Of a stretch of 64,000 nucleotides of DNA, positions 18,595 through 28,628 are shown one piece after another. The notes beneath the pieces are model-generated. The model had not been told where the DNA came from. It did no database searches and saw nothing but the letters and a program-made list of their open reading frames with translations. The translations under genes and the position numbers were made by a program. Where the stretch lies: the NCBI GenBank assembly GCA_029213195.1, contig JARGNI010000029.1, forward strand, positions 1 to 64,000. Direction: 5' to 3'. Within the stretch, counting starts at the first letter, position 1. Every line of letters starts with the position of its first letter. Source of the stretch: Verrucomicrobiales bacterium (GTDB lineage: Bacteria > Verrucomicrobiota > Verrucomicrobiia > Verrucomicrobiales > DEV007).

Positions 18595-18612
18595 TTCACC
18601 GCTAGCGGTGAA
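18595..18612. promoter_or_regulatory. Perfect 18-bp palindrome next to the xylB start codon
   Basis: TTCACCGCTAGCGGTGAA is a perfect palindrome ending 2 nt before the ATG at 18615. It covers the only plausible ribosome-binding sequence (GGTG...AAGG). It could be an operator for a dimeric sugar regulator, or a hairpin that hides the ribosome site. The palindrome is seen; the function is inference. Confidence 0.5.
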
Positions 18613-18614
18613 GG

Positions 18615-20099
18615 ATGCTTTACCTTGGAATTGATAGCGGAACGCAAAGCACGAAAGTAGTCGTTCTTGACCTGGAATCGGGAGAGATCCTTGCCCAAGC
18701 AGCTCGAAGCTACGACCTGATCGCTGGGCTCCCCGACGGACACCTCGAGCAGCATCCTGCCGATTGGACCACCGCACTCGACGACGCGATTGCCGAATGT
18801 CTGGATCACATCGGGGATCGTCGCTCCGCGGTGCGCGGAATGGGAGTGAGTGGACAGCAGCATGGCCTCGTCGTGCTCGACTCCCGGGACGAGGTTGTCC
18901 GCCCCGCGAAACTCTGGTGCGACACCTCGACGACCGCCCAGTGTGCTGCTTTCGAAGAGAATTTTGGTGGAACTGCGGGTCTCATCGAGAAAGCAGGGAA
19001 TGCGATGCTGCCGGGTTACACGATTCCCAAGCTGCTTTGGCTGAAGGAAAACGAGCCGGAGCAATTTGCCAGGGTGGCCACGATTCTCTTGCCTCACGAC
19101 TATCTCAATTTCCACCTCACCGGGGTGAAGCGGATGGAATACGGGGATGCCTCCGGGATGGGGATCCTGAATGTGCGTACTCGCGAGTGGGACCAGGAGT
19201 TGATCGATTTTGTCGATCCCCGGGTTTCCGAGATGCTTCCTCCCCTGGGTTCTTCGAACGAGGTCCACGGGACGCTTCGTCCCGAGCTCGCCGATCGTTG
19301 GAGGCTTTCGTCGGAGGTGATCGTCAGTGCAGGAGGGGGAGACAACATGATGGGAGCGATCGGGACCGGCAATATCTCGAACGGAATCATCACTGCGAGT
19401 TTCGGAACCTCGGGAACGCTCTATGGTTGCTCCGAGAAACCCATCATCGATCCCGAGGGCGAGATCGCGGCTTTCTGTGATAGCACCGATCGTTGGCTGC
19501 CGCTGGCCTGCACGATGAACGTGACCGTCGTGACCGAACAAGTCAGGGGTTGGTTTGGCTGGAGCCTGGAAGAGCTGGAGTCCGCCGTTTCTTCGGTGGA
19601 AGCCGATGCGAGCAACCTGCTTTTTCTGCCCTACCTGAACGGAGAACGAACTCCGAATTTGCCTGGAGCCTCGGGCGTCATCCACGGGCTTTCCGGAAAC
19701 CAGTCCTCTCCCGCCCATCTCGCGCGCGCCGCAATGGAGGGAGCTACCCTCGGGCTCGCCTATGGGCTGCGCCGGTTTGCCTCGCTCGGCCTGGAGCCAT
19801 CGGAGATCCGTCTCACGGGTGGAGGGAGCAAGAGTGCGACCTGGCGCCAGATCTCGGCCGATGCGTTTGGCGTTCCTGTCGTCGCGCTGGCTACTGCCGA
19901 GGGGGCCAGTCTCGGGGGGGCGATCCAGGCGGCGTTTGCCGACGGGCAGGGCACCTACGAAGAACTTTGCGAGCGACTTGTGGCGCTGGACGAATCGACC
20001 CGTTGCCTCCCGCAGTCAGACCAGGTCGATGGCTATCGGGAAAAGCTGGATCGTCAGGTCGAGCTGACCCAGGTTTTGAAAGACTCTGGATTCCTCTAG
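18615..20099 (+). CDS. xylB: Xylulokinase, FGGY family
   Basis: 494 residues. It phosphorylates D-xylulose to xylulose-5-phosphate, feeding the pentose phosphate pathway. N-terminal phosphate-binding loop LGIDSGTQSTKVVVLD; the substrate pocket motif SGQQHGLVVLD has the xylulokinase-type GQQHG; FGTSGTLYG and the C-terminal FGGY block TGGGSKSATWRQISADAFG. Length normal. No xylose isomerase or transporter is adjacent, so it is a stand-alone kinase here. A palindrome overlaps its translation start. Confidence 0.93.
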   Translation: MLYLGIDSGTQSTKVVVLDLESGEILAQAARSYDLIAGLPDGHLEQHPADWTTALDDAIAECLDHIGDRRSAVRGMGVSGQQHGLVVLDSRDEVVRPAKLWCDTSTTAQCAAFEENFGGTAGLIEKAGNAMLPGYTIPKLLWLKENEPEQFARVATILLPHDYLNFHLTGVKRMEYGDASGMGILNVRTREWDQELIDFVDPRVSEMLPPLGSSNEVHGTLRPELADRWRLSSEVIVSAGGGDNMMGAIGTGNISNGIITASFGTSGTLYGCSEKPIIDPEGEIAAFCDSTDRWLPLACTMNVTVVTEQVRGWFGWSLEELESAVSSVEADASNLLFLPYLNGERTPNLPGASGVIHGLSGNQSSPAHLARAAMEGATLGLAYGLRRFASLGLEPSEIRLTGGGSKSATWRQISADAFGVPVVALATAEGASLGGAIQAAFADGQGTYEELCERLVALDESTRCLPQSDQVDGYREKLDRQVELTQVLKDSGFL

Positions 20100-20110
20100 T
20101 CGAAAACGCG

Positions 20111-20785
20111 ATGCCCATCACTCCGGAAGACGAGATCTCGGTCCAGGATCTTTCCCCCAAATCCCGAAGGATCGGGGGCGCGATTTATGCCCTCATGGTC
20201 GTCCTCGGGTGGACGTTTCGGTGGCGATTTCATGATCCGGGGAAGATTACCGAAAATCCCCCCGATCACCCCATGATCTGGATTTTCTGGCACAACCGGA
20301 TTTTTGCGGTCCCGGGTTCGCGCACCCGAAGAGCCAAGGGGAGGGGAGGCGCGATCCTTTCCAGTGCGAGTCGAGATGGAGAAATCATCGCGGTGCTTGC
20401 AGCCAAAATCGATTGTGCGGCGGTTCGCGGATCGACCTCGAGACGGGGGGTGAAGGCGCTCTTCGGACTGCTCGACTGGGTTCGCCGAGGTTATGATGTA
20501 GCCGTGGTGCCGGACGGACCGCGAGGTCCGCGGTATCGACTCGGCCCGGGCGTCATCAAGCTGGCCCAGCTGACGGAAGGCAGGATTCTTCCCATTCGCG
20601 TGGAATACGGCTCTTACTGGTCCTTCAAGAGTTGGGATCAGTTTCGCTTGCCGAAACCCTTCACGACGGTGGATGTCTATTTCGAACCTCTCATCGATGT
20701 TCCCGAAGATCTGAGCGAAGAAGCATTTGAAGAGAAGCGAAAGCAAGTCGAACTCGTGATGAATCCGAACCATGAAACTGATTGA
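20111..20785 (+). CDS. DUF374 lysophospholipid acyltransferase-like protein
   Basis: 224 residues. The DUF374 pattern is clear: [10 protein letters not shown] (variant acyltransferase motif I), [22 protein letters not shown] and [17 protein letters not shown]. Members are thought to acylate lipid A or related envelope lipids. One hydrophobic segment near residue 30 ([12 protein letters not shown]) suggests membrane association. The ATG at 20111 lies 11 bp after xylB; the stop is 14 bp inside folD, so folD translation is likely coupled to it. Confidence 0.87.
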   Translation: MPITPEDEISVQDLSPKSRRIGGAIYALMVVLGWTFRWRFHDPGKITENPPDHPMIWIFWHNRIFAVPGSRTRRAKGRGGAILSSASRDGEIIAVLAAKIDCAAVRGSTSRRGVKALFGLLDWVRRGYDVAVVPDGPRGPRYRLGPGVIKLAQLTEGRILPIRVEYGSYWSFKSWDQFRLPKPFTTVDVYFEPLIDVPEDLSEEAFEEKRKQVELVMNPNHETD

Positions 20786-21659
20786 AGGAAAACCGATCGC
20801 CGAAATCGTCTACGCCGAGTGTCTCCAGTCTTTCGAGAAGCTGAAAGCCGCCGGGCATCTTCCGGGTCTCGCCGTGGTGCTGGTCGGAGAGGATCCGGCA
20901 TCCCAGGCCTATGTCGGTTCGAAAGAGCGAAAGTGCCAGGAGCTGGGAATGCACTCCGTCAAGATCGAGAAGCCTGCCGACACCACGCAGGAGGAGCTGC
21001 ATGCGGTCATCGATGAGTTGAATGCCGATGAGGCGATCCATGGGATTCTCGTGCAGTTGCCCCTGCCCGACCATCTCGATGAGGACCAGGTGATTCTCCG
21101 TATCGATCCCGCCAAAGATGTCGATGGGTTGCACCCCGTCAATATCGGCAAGCTGGCGATGGATGACCCCACCGGTTTCGCCCCGTGTACGCCGTCCGGC
21201 TGTCAGCGGATGTTGATCGAGAGTGGCATCGAGACCTCCGGGAAGGATGTCGTCATCGTCGGGCGCAGTCTGCTTGTCGGGAAGAGCCTCGCCCTCCTCA
21301 TGATGGGGAAGAGGAAAGGCGGAAATGCTACGGTGACGGTGGCCCATTCCCGGACGAAGAACCTGGCCGAGTTGACTCGTCGTGCGGACATCCTTGTCGC
21401 AGCGATCGGGATCCCTCATTTCATTGGAAAAGAGCATGTCAAACCAGGCGCCGTGGTCATCGATGTGGGGATCAATCGGATCGACGATCCGACCGCGAAA
21501 AAAGGTTCCCGGCTCGTTGGCGATGTGGATTTCGATGCCGTCGCCGAGACGTGTGAAGCGATCACCCCCGTGCCGGGAGGAGTGGGGCGCATGACCATCG
21601 CCATGCTCATGGCCAATACGATTCGAGCCTGCGAGTTGCGTGCCGGACTCGCCGATTAG
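20772..21659 (+). CDS. folD: Bifunctional methylenetetrahydrofolate dehydrogenase / methenyltetrahydrofolate cyclohydrolase FolD
   Basis: 295 residues, one-carbon metabolism. Family blocks: [19 protein letters not shown] with the catalytic Lys in [48 protein letters not shown], and the NADP-binding [18 protein letters not shown]. The last block differs from the usual GRSxxVGxP by having Lys-Ser in place of a proline after [18 protein letters not shown] ends the core. It overlaps the DUF374 gene by 14 bp. Confidence 0.96.
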   Translation: MKLIEGKPIAEIVYAECLQSFEKLKAAGHLPGLAVVLVGEDPASQAYVGSKERKCQELGMHSVKIEKPADTTQEELHAVIDELNADEAIHGILVQLPLPDHLDEDQVILRIDPAKDVDGLHPVNIGKLAMDDPTGFAPCTPSGCQRMLIESGIETSGKDVVIVGRSLLVGKSLALLMMGKRKGGNATVTVAHSRTKNLAELTRRADILVAAIGIPHFIGKEHVKPGAVVIDVGINRIDDPTAKKGSRLVGDVDFDAVAETCEAITPVPGGVGRMTIAMLMANTIRACELRAGLAD

Positions 21660-21670
21660 GGGCCCCTGCA

Positions 21671-21760
21671 GTAGCGATCCCGTTTCAGGATCGAAAAAGA
21701 TCGTAGGAAGTCCCTATTTTGGAACGAGTCCTGCGTTTGGTCCGTAGCGATAGGGAGGTG
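21671..21760 (+). other. Hairpin-rich leader upstream of sucA
   Basis: Between folD and sucA. GTAGCGATCC...GGATCG resembles a diverged GTAGCG element. TCCCTAT (21711-21717) can pair with ATAGGGA (21750-21756) across a 32-nt loop. Further down, TCCCG...CGGGA is a short dyad near 21769-21786. This may be a transcribed leader or eroded palindromic elements; no riboswitch class is recognised. Confidence 0.3.
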
Positions 21761-21855
21761 ATGGGCGTCCCGTTAGAATTCGGGAAGTTTCTCTAGCGAT
21801 CCCACCGATTCGAGCGACGTTTTATGGCCCCTTTGATTTTTCAACCTGCCTTTTG

Positions 21856-24642
21856 ATGAGCCATTCTATTCCCGCACGTGCGAATGCCGATCTGATCGAT
21901 CAGAAGTATTCCGAGTGGAAGCAAAACCCCAAGTCCGTAGACGAGAATTGGGCGATGTTTTTCGAAGGTTTCGAGCTGGGGATGACGCAGCCGGAATCCT
22001 CGACCGCATTTGCGGATACGAAGTCGGGCTCCGGAGCCGAAGTCGTCGGAGGTCTCGATATGGCGACCCGGGCGAGAATCGTCTCGATGGTGCACCAATA
22101 TCGGTCGCTGGGGCACACCAAGGCCTGGTTGGATCCTCTCGACGACCAGGGCCCGGACCAGCCCCTCCTGGGACTCGAGGAATTGGGATTTCTCCCGGAG
22201 CATCTCGAGGAAGAAGTTTCGACCCAGTTTTTCCAGCAGGGCCAGAGAATGAAGCTGGGAGCGATGATCGACCAGCTGGAGACGATCTATTGCGGGAAGA
22301 TCGGATTCGAGTTTATGCACATGCAGACTCCTGATGTCCGTGACTGGATCCAGGAGCGGATCGAAAAACGCTTCGAAAATTTCATTCCGGATAGCCAGAA
22401 GAAAGAATCAACCCTGCGATGGCTCGCCGAGGCGGAGCTTTTCGAAAGGTTTCTCCACCGGAAATATGTCGGGCAGAAACGTTTCTCTCTCGAGGGCGGC
22501 GATGCGCTCATGGTGGCCCTCAACGGAATGGTCGATGCCTTTCCCAGGTTTGGGGTCTCCGAGATGTGCATGGGAATGGCCCACCGGGGGCGACTCAACG
22601 TCCTTGCCAATCTGCTCCGCAAACCACTGACGGTGATTCTCTACGAGTTTTCTGAGAACTATGTTCCGAACCTGGTTGCCGGGGATGGTGATGTGAAATA
22701 TCACCTCGGATACGATGCGGAGTACGAGGTGCATGGGCACCCGGTCACCATTCATCTTGGGGCGAACCCGAGTCACCTCGAAGCTGTGAATCCCGTGATC
22801 GAAGGCAAGTGCCGGGCTCGTCAGCGAGCAAGGGATCCCGAGCTCCGGGATTCGTTTGTCGATCGCGATGCCGTTCTTCCTGTCTTGATTCATGGAGATG
22901 CCGCGTTTGCAGGGCAGGGGAGTGTCCCCGAGACCCTGAACCTTTCCCAGTTGCTTGGGTATCGGACGGGAGGAACCGTCCACCTCGTGGTCAACAACCA
23001 GATTGGTTTCACGACGACGCCAAAGGATGCTCGTTCATCGGTATACTGCACGGATGTCGCGAAGATGATCGAGGCTCCCGTGTTCCATGTGAACGGCGAC
23101 TCGCCTCTCGATGTCCTCTTTGTCACCGAATTGGCACTCGAGTTCCGCCAGACCTGGGGTCGGGATGTCGTCGTCGATATCGTCTGCTACCGGCGCCACG
23201 GGCACAACGAGGGGGACGAACCCGCCTTCACCCTGCCAAAGACCTATCGAGACATTCGTCGACACGAAACTCCACTGACCTTGTTCCGGCGCGAACTGGT
23301 CGAGTCGGGGGATATCGATCATGCCGGGGCGGATGAGATCGAGAACGAATACCAGGCCAAGCTCGATGGCGAGCACGCCGAGTTGGAACTGGCGACGGAG
23401 CGAGGCGAGGGTCATTCGATGGCGGAAGCCGTCATCGAGCCGCAGGCAGACTATTCCCATGCTCCGGCGATGACAGGGATTCCCGTCGAGAGAGTCCGGG
23501 AAATCGGGATGTCCATTTCCGGTATCCCGGATGGAGTCAACGTGAACAAGAAACTTGCGAAGCGGTTCCTGGCAGCGCGTCGAGAAGCGATCGAGTCGGG
23601 AGAGGGGATCAACTGGGCCTTCGCCGAGGCGCTTGCTTTCGGCTCTCTCATCCAGGACAAGAAATCGGTGCGCCTTTCCGGGCAGGATTGCCGTCGGGGC
23701 ACCTTCAGCCAGCGCCACGCGGTTCTCTATGACCCCGAGACTCGCGAGCGCTACACTCCCTTGAATCACGTGGCGCCTGACGAGAAGCACAAGCTCTGGG
23801 TCTACAACAGTCACCTTTCGGAATTCGCAGTGCTCGGATTCGAGTATGGGTATTCACTGACAGCCACAGATACACTTGTCTTGTGGGAAGCCCAGTTTGG
23901 TGACTTCTCGAACGGAGCCCAAGTGATCATCGATCAGTTTATCAGCTCGGCCGAATCGAAATGGCAGAAAGCGAGTCACCTCGTGATGTTGCTTCCCCAC
24001 GGATACGAAGGGCAGGGACCTGAGCACAGCAGCGCGAGGTTGGAGCGCTTTCTCCAACTCTGTGCCGATCAGAACATGCAGGTCTGCAATCTCACGACCC
24101 CCGCGCAATACTTTCACGCCCTCCGTCGTCAGATGACGCGTGATTTTCGGAAGCCTCTCGTCATCATGACGCCGAAGAGCCTCCTGACTCACCCGGAGTG
24201 CGTCTCCAAGGTGGACGATTTTGGAATGGGAACCTCATTCCAGGAAATTCTCGACGATGCCTCGATCGATTTGGCTGAGCGAGACCGGATCAATCGTCTC
24301 ATCTTTTGCTCGGGCAAGGTCTACTACGACCTGGTCAATTTCCGAAGGCAGAACGAGTTGAATCACGTTGCGATCATTCGGATGGAACAGATCTACCCTT
24401 TTCATCGCGAGAGGCTGCAGGAGATCGCGGATTCGTATCCACGAGCGACCAAGTGGGTCTGGTGTCAGGAAGAACCGCTCAATATGGGAGGCTGGACTTT
24501 CGTAGGTCCCCGACTCCAGAAGCTGACCGACCACCATGTTCGTTACGCAGGTCGTGATGCGGCAGCAAGTCCCTCAACAGGATCAAAAACAGTTCACAAG
24601 AAGGAGCAGTCTCGCCTCGTCGAAGAAGCTTTTCACAAATAG
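21856..24642 (+). CDS. sucA: 2-oxoglutarate dehydrogenase E1 component
   Basis: 928 residues, the normal length for SucA/OdhA. The thiamine-diphosphate enzyme decarboxylates 2-oxoglutarate in the TCA cycle. The N-terminal E2-binding helix is present (ANADLIDQKYSEWKQNPKSV). GMAHRGRLNVLANLL, HLGYDAEYEV, GDAAFAGQGSVPETLN with VNNQIGFTT (diphosphate site), RRHGHNEGDEP, and LPHGYEGQGPEHSSARLERFL are all intact. A TTG at 21853 directly precedes the ATG; I use the ATG. sucB follows after 35 bp; no E3 gene is in the window. Confidence 0.97.
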   Translation: MSHSIPARANADLIDQKYSEWKQNPKSVDENWAMFFEGFELGMTQPESSTAFADTKSGSGAEVVGGLDMATRARIVSMVHQYRSLGHTKAWLDPLDDQGPDQPLLGLEELGFLPEHLEEEVSTQFFQQGQRMKLGAMIDQLETIYCGKIGFEFMHMQTPDVRDWIQERIEKRFENFIPDSQKKESTLRWLAEAELFERFLHRKYVGQKRFSLEGGDALMVALNGMVDAFPRFGVSEMCMGMAHRGRLNVLANLLRKPLTVILYEFSENYVPNLVAGDGDVKYHLGYDAEYEVHGHPVTIHLGANPSHLEAVNPVIEGKCRARQRARDPELRDSFVDRDAVLPVLIHGDAAFAGQGSVPETLNLSQLLGYRTGGTVHLVVNNQIGFTTTPKDARSSVYCTDVAKMIEAPVFHVNGDSPLDVLFVTELALEFRQTWGRDVVVDIVCYRRHGHNEGDEPAFTLPKTYRDIRRHETPLTLFRRELVESGDIDHAGADEIENEYQAKLDGEHAELELATERGEGHSMAEAVIEPQADYSHAPAMTGIPVERVREIGMSISGIPDGVNVNKKLAKRFLAARREAIESGEGINWAFAEALAFGSLIQDKKSVRLSGQDCRRGTFSQRHAVLYDPETRERYTPLNHVAPDEKHKLWVYNSHLSEFAVLGFEYGYSLTATDTLVLWEAQFGDFSNGAQVIIDQFISSAESKWQKASHLVMLLPHGYEGQGPEHSSARLERFLQLCADQNMQVCNLTTPAQYFHALRRQMTRDFRKPLVIMTPKSLLTHPECVSKVDDFGMGTSFQEILDDASIDLAERDRINRLIFCSGKVYYDLVNFRRQNELNHVAIIRMEQIYPFHRERLQEIADSYPRATKWVWCQEEPLNMGGWTFVGPRLQKLTDHHVRYAGRDAAASPSTGSKTVHKKEQSRLVEEAFHK

Positions 24643-24677
24643 GATGATTCCTTTTTCAGTCTTAAGATAGCCATCGC

Positions 24678-25907
24678 ATGTCTCACGAGATCAAAATACC
24701 ATCGGTAGGAGAATCCATCACTTCCGCCACGCTGGGCACCTGGCACAAGCAGGACGGAGAATACGTCAAAGCGGGAGAAGTCATTCTCACCATTGAGACG
24801 GACAAGATTTCTACAGAACTGGAGTCCGACAAATCCGGGATCCTCAAGCATCTTGCGGAAGAGGGAGACGAGCTCGACATCGGAGCCGCCGTAGCCGGAA
24901 TCGAAGAAGGAGAGGCACCTGCCGATACCGGGAATGTGGAGGAGGGAGCCTCGGATCCAGGCGAGAAAGAGCAGGAGAATTCAGGAGGCGACGAAACTTC
25001 CCCTGCGTCTGGCGATTTCAAGGTCACTCCGGTAGCGAAGAAGATTGCCGACGAAGAGGGCATCGATCTCAGCCAGGTGACCGGAACGGGTGCAGGTGGG
25101 AAGATCACCAAGTCGGATGTCATGGGAGCGACCCAGCAGTTGGCCGCGCCCGAGACCTCTTCTCCGGCTCTTGCTACCCCGGCAGCGGTCAGTAAGCCGA
25201 GTGGCGAGAAGCCGACCACTCGGAAAAAGATGTCGCCACTGCGAAAGAAAATCGCAACTCATCTCGTGAATGCTCAGCACGAAGCTGCGATTCTGAGCAC
25301 ATTCAACGAGTGCGACATGACCAATATCATGGCCCTGCGGAAGCGGGTGCAGGAGGACTTCGTTGCTCGTCATGGCGTGAAACTCGGCTTCATGTCCTTT
25401 TTCATCAAGGCTGTCGTCGAAGCGCTCAAGGCGGTTCCCTCCGTCAATGCCCAGATCGAAGGAGATGAGATTGTCGAGAATCACTTTTACGACATCGGGG
25501 TCGCAGTCGGTACCGACAAGGGACTCTTTGTGCCGGTGGTTCGAGATTGCGACCGGAAGTCTTTTGCCGAGATCGAGCAAAGCATCATCGACTATGCGAA
25601 TCGCGCCCGAGAAGGCAAGATCGGCCTCGAGGATCTCCAGGGAGGTGTCTTTACGATCACCAATGGGGGGATCTACGGCTCTCTCCTGAGCACACCGATT
25701 CTCAACCCTCCCCAGTCCGGAATTCTTGGGATGCACAGCATCCAGCAGCGCCCCATTGCCCTCGATGGCGAGGTCGTGATTCGTCCCATGATGTATCTCG
25801 CACTGAGCTATGATCACCGCATCGTCGATGGAAAAGAGGCCGTGACATTCCTGGTTCGTATCAAGGACTGTCTCGAGAATCCCGAGCGGATGCTCGTGGG
25901 CGCCTGA
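24678..25907 (+). CDS. sucB: Dihydrolipoyllysine-residue succinyltransferase (E2 of 2-oxoglutarate dehydrogenase)
   Basis: 409 residues. One lipoyl domain ([18 protein letters not shown], lipoyl motif ETDKISTEL), an acidic linker, a peripheral-subunit-binding domain around 115-150 ([32 protein letters not shown]) and the catalytic domain ending [17 protein letters not shown]. It is operonic with sucA. The single lipoyl domain and VGESI start are typical of SucB and differ from the E2 at 2199. Confidence 0.97.
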   Translation: MSHEIKIPSVGESITSATLGTWHKQDGEYVKAGEVILTIETDKISTELESDKSGILKHLAEEGDELDIGAAVAGIEEGEAPADTGNVEEGASDPGEKEQENSGGDETSPASGDFKVTPVAKKIADEEGIDLSQVTGTGAGGKITKSDVMGATQQLAAPETSSPALATPAAVSKPSGEKPTTRKKMSPLRKKIATHLVNAQHEAAILSTFNECDMTNIMALRKRVQEDFVARHGVKLGFMSFFIKAVVEALKAVPSVNAQIEGDEIVENHFYDIGVAVGTDKGLFVPVVRDCDRKSFAEIEQSIIDYANRAREGKIGLEDLQGGVFTITNGGIYGSLLSTPILNPPQSGILGMHSIQQRPIALDGEVVIRPMMYLALSYDHRIVDGKEAVTFLVRIKDCLENPERMLVGA

Positions 25908-25930
25908 TTGTAGGTCAAAGAAGGAAGATT

Positions 25931-25960
25931 TTGACAAGTTTTGGCGTATTTATTTAAAAT
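25931..25960 (+). promoter_or_regulatory. Sigma-70-type promoter for the LysM protein gene
   Basis: TTGACA at 25931-25936, an 18-bp spacer, and TAAAAT at 25955-25960, inside a strongly AT-rich stretch that starts just after sucB. It is about 90 bp upstream of the LysM protein start. It is the clearest consensus promoter I find in the window. Confidence 0.6.
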
Positions 25961-26046
25961 AGCGAAAATATCAAAATTTGAGAAACAAAGTTGAGAATTT
26001 TTAAAATCCAACTTTCTCAGGCCACTGGAGAGTGGTATTTGTTCCC

Positions 26047-26778
26047 ATGTTTGCTGGGCAACACCTCCTGAGAATCACGTTTCTTTGTCTTTTCGCCACC
26101 TTTTCCGTGAGCTGCTTGAGTCGCAAGAAGGACCAGGCGTCCTCGACTCCTGCCGAAGCTCCCCCAGCGGCTGCCTATCCCGAGTCTCCCGAAGGATATG
26201 CCGATACAAATGCCGCTCCACCCGCGACGGCACCTGCTCCCTACCAAGTGGCTGCTGCGGCCGAGAAGAAGCCCGAGCCTTTCGAGTTGCGTGCGGATGA
26301 GGAATTGGTCACCCACCAGATCCAATCCGGAGAGAATCTCTCAGTTATCGCTTCGAAATACGATTCCAGTATTCGCCGGATTCAGGCTGCCAACGGGATG
26401 ACGAACACCAAGATTTATGCCGGGAAAACCCTGAAGGTGCCGACTCGAAAGAAGATGGGTGTCGCCTCGAGCGCTCCGTCGTTGGCTCCCGCTCCTCCTT
26501 CCGCAGCGCCTGCTCCTGCGAGCGGTTCATACTCCGGCGGTCGGTTTGGAGCTGCTCCATCCGTTTCTTCGGGGACTCCTGCGCCTTCTGCGACGACTCC
26601 TCCGGTGTACCAAGGTCCGGCCGACGGCAGCTACGTCAGCAACAATGCGGGGGCCGGAACCATTGCGCCTCCCCCCGTGGATCCCGCTTCGACTTCCTAT
26701 CCTCGCGTATCCACGCCTGCCGTTCCACCCTCTCCCGAGGAAGCGTTCCCGACGCCGAATCTCGGTGGTCGCAACTAG
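26047..26778 (+). CDS. LysM-domain protein, probable lipoprotein
   Basis: 243 residues. The signal segment LLRITFLCLFATFSVSC ends in a likely lipid-modified Cys23 (lipobox not perfect). A single LysM domain is at about residues 78-130 (VTHQIQSGENLSVIASKYD, IQAANGMTNTKIYAGKTLKVP), which binds peptidoglycan or chitin-like glycans. The second half is Pro/Ala/Ser-rich low-complexity sequence. A GTG 15 bp upstream in frame is an alternative start. Likely anchors or spans near the cell wall; no enzymatic domain seen. Confidence 0.82.
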   Translation: MFAGQHLLRITFLCLFATFSVSCLSRKKDQASSTPAEAPPAAAYPESPEGYADTNAAPPATAPAPYQVAAAAEKKPEPFELRADEELVTHQIQSGENLSVIASKYDSSIRRIQAANGMTNTKIYAGKTLKVPTRKKMGVASSAPSLAPAPPSAAPAPASGSYSGGRFGAAPSVSSGTPAPSATTPPVYQGPADGSYVSNNAGAGTIAPPPVDPASTSYPRVSTPAVPPSPEEAFPTPNLGGRN

Positions 26779-26819
26779 CCGGTCCTGCGCTGTTTCCACA
26801 ACGTTTGATCCGCTCTCGC

Positions 26820-27308
26820 ATGAGTCAGGACATCCCTGTCGGGATCATTACGGTTTCCGATCGTGCCTCGGCGGGGGAATACGAAGATCACGGCGGCCCG
26901 GCTCTTCGGCAGGCTTGCGAGGGCTACGGATGGAGTGTCGCTGCCGAAGCGGTCGTGCCGGATGACAAGGAGCGGATCCAAACCTCGATCCGCGCCTTTT
27001 CGGATCAGGGTTGTGGATTGATCCTGACGACCGGGGGCACGGGGATTGCAGTTCGCGATGTCACCCCCGAAGCGATCCGAGAAATCATGCGTGTCGAGAT
27101 TCCAGGGTTTGGAGAAACGATGCGAATGCGTTCGCTGGAGATCACCCCCAACGCGATTCTTTCACGGAGCCTCGCTGCGATCGTCGATCGTTCCCTGGTG
27201 ATTGCTCTGCCGGGGAAACCCAGTGGGGCAGTGGAGTGTCTCAGCTTCGTTGAGGGTGCAATTCCTCACTCGGTGAAACTTGCGTTGAGAGTCCCGACTT
27301 CCTGCTGA
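26820..27308 (+). CDS. Molybdopterin adenylyltransferase-like protein (MogA/MoaB family)
   Basis: 162 residues. VGIITVSDRASAGEYEDHGGP, LTTGGTGIAVRDVTPEAIR and LPGKPSGAVECL are the defining blocks of the molybdopterin-binding fold that adenylylates molybdopterin during Mo-cofactor synthesis. The start ATG at 26820 gives MSQDIPVGIITVSD. The gene is alone, with no other moa/moe genes near, and converges on the antiporter gene. MogA versus MoaB cannot be separated with confidence. Confidence 0.93.
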   Translation: MSQDIPVGIITVSDRASAGEYEDHGGPALRQACEGYGWSVAAEAVVPDDKERIQTSIRAFSDQGCGLILTTGGTGIAVRDVTPEAIREIMRVEIPGFGETMRMRSLEITPNAILSRSLAAIVDRSLVIALPGKPSGAVECLSFVEGAIPHSVKLALRVPTSC

Positions 27309-27359
27309 GTGTCGTGCGGTCTGTGAAGGGCTCGCACGTCAGCTGTTCTCGGAATGCGA

Positions 27360-28628
27360 TCAATCCGAAGCTTCCTCTAATGTCTCTTCCTCCTTGTTGA
27401 TCGAGCGGTAGAGTTTGCCCACGGTCAGCCCCTGCACAGCGATCGAGAAAATAACGATCATGTAAGTCAGTTTCAGGAAAATGCTTCGCCCGGCTTCCTC
27501 GGGCAGAGCCAGGGCCAGGGCGACTGAAATGCCTCCTCGAAGTCCACCCCAGGTCAACATTTTCAAGGTGCCTTTGCTGAAGGATCGAAAAGGGCTGAGC
27601 GTCAGGACGGGGAGTGAAACGGCGGCTGCTCGGCAGATCAGGACCACGATGATCATGAGGAGACCGAGGGCAAAAGTGGCAAGGGAGAACTGGTTCGCGA
27701 CGATCAGCAATTCGAGTCCGATGAGGGCAAAGAGCAGTGCGTTGAGAATCTCATCGATCAGCTCCCAGAAAAGATCGAGGTGTCTTCGGGTCGTATCCGA
27801 CATCGCGAGGAGTCGTCCATGGTTCCCGATCATCAGCCCCGCCACCACCATCGCGAGCGGACCCGAGAGATGAAAGTGGGAAGCGAGTGCATAGCCCCCG
27901 GTGACAAGGGCTAAAGTGATGAGGACCTCGACCTGGTAGTTGTCGATGTTTCGCAGGAGATAGTAGCCAGTAAAGCCAAGGGCTGCTCCAAAAGCGATCC
28001 CACCCAGAACTTCGACCGCAAATAGTTCCCCGATGTAAGCCGCAGATGGCTCGTGCTTTCCCGTCGCAATGGAAAGCAGGGCGAGAAAGACGACGACACC
28101 AACTCCATCATTGAACAGGGACTCCCCGGTAATCTTGGTTTTGAGGCTCTTGCCGACCCCGGCTTTCTTGAGGATGCCGAGAACTGCGACGGGATCGGTC
28201 GGCGAGATCAAGGCTCCGAAAAGCAGGCAGTAGAGGAACTGCGTTTCGAATCCGAAAATCGGAAGGAGAAAATAAGTCGCCGTTCCAACGAGGAGGGTGG
28301 AAAGAACGACTCCCACCGTTGCCATCAGCGCGATGACCCACTTCTGTTTCGCGAGGTCGGAGAGGTCGACATGGAGGGCACCGGCAAAGAGAAGATAGCT
28401 CAGCATGACTTCGAGAAGGACATCCTGAAAGTCGATCTGGCTTACGATGTTTTCCGCGGCAAGCTCGATCGAGGGCACAAATAGCCCTACGACCACGAGC
28501 ACGAGCGAAAATCCCAGGCTCAGCAGCATGATCCCGATCGTCGTCGGGAGTCGCAGGTAGCGGGTGTTGAGATAGCCAAGAAAGCCGGCTATCGCGAGAA
28601 GGACGGCGATGAGTTCGAAGAGTGACAT
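27360..28628 (-). CDS. Cation:proton antiporter, CPA1 (NhaP-type)
   Basis: 422 residues with about 11-13 membrane segments. The transport core shows SPTDPVAVLGIL and ITGESLFNDGVGVVVF, the paired ion-binding Asp motifs of NhaP/NHE antiporters. The start at 28628 (MSLFELIAVLL) puts the first helix at the N-terminus; the frame extends 14 codons upstream without support. No regulatory C-terminal domain. Likely Na+/H+ exchange for pH or salt balance, consistent with a marine or saline habitat, though that is inference. Confidence 0.93.
   Translation of the reverse strand: MSLFELIAVLLAIAGFLGYLNTRYLRLPTTIGIMLLSLGFSLVLVVVGLFVPSIELAAENIVSQIDFQDVLLEVMLSYLLFAGALHVDLSDLAKQKWVIALMATVGVVLSTLLVGTATYFLLPIFGFETQFLYCLLFGALISPTDPVAVLGILKKAGVGKSLKTKITGESLFNDGVGVVVFLALLSIATGKHEPSAAYIGELFAVEVLGGIAFGAALGFTGYYLLRNIDNYQVEVLITLALVTGGYALASHFHLSGPLAMVVAGLMIGNHGRLLAMSDTTRRHLDLFWELIDEILNALLFALIGLELLIVANQFSLATFALGLLMIIVVLICRAAAVSLPVLTLSPFRSFSKGTLKMLTWGGLRGGISVALALALPEEAGRSIFLKLTYMIVIFSIAVQGLTVGKLYRSINKEEETLEEASD

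Noticed and set aside
27310-27345. Possible terminator CGTGCG...CGCACG between the molybdopterin gene and the antiporter gene
   Set aside because: The stem is only 6 bp with a 14-nt loop and no T-run on either strand, so I do not call it.
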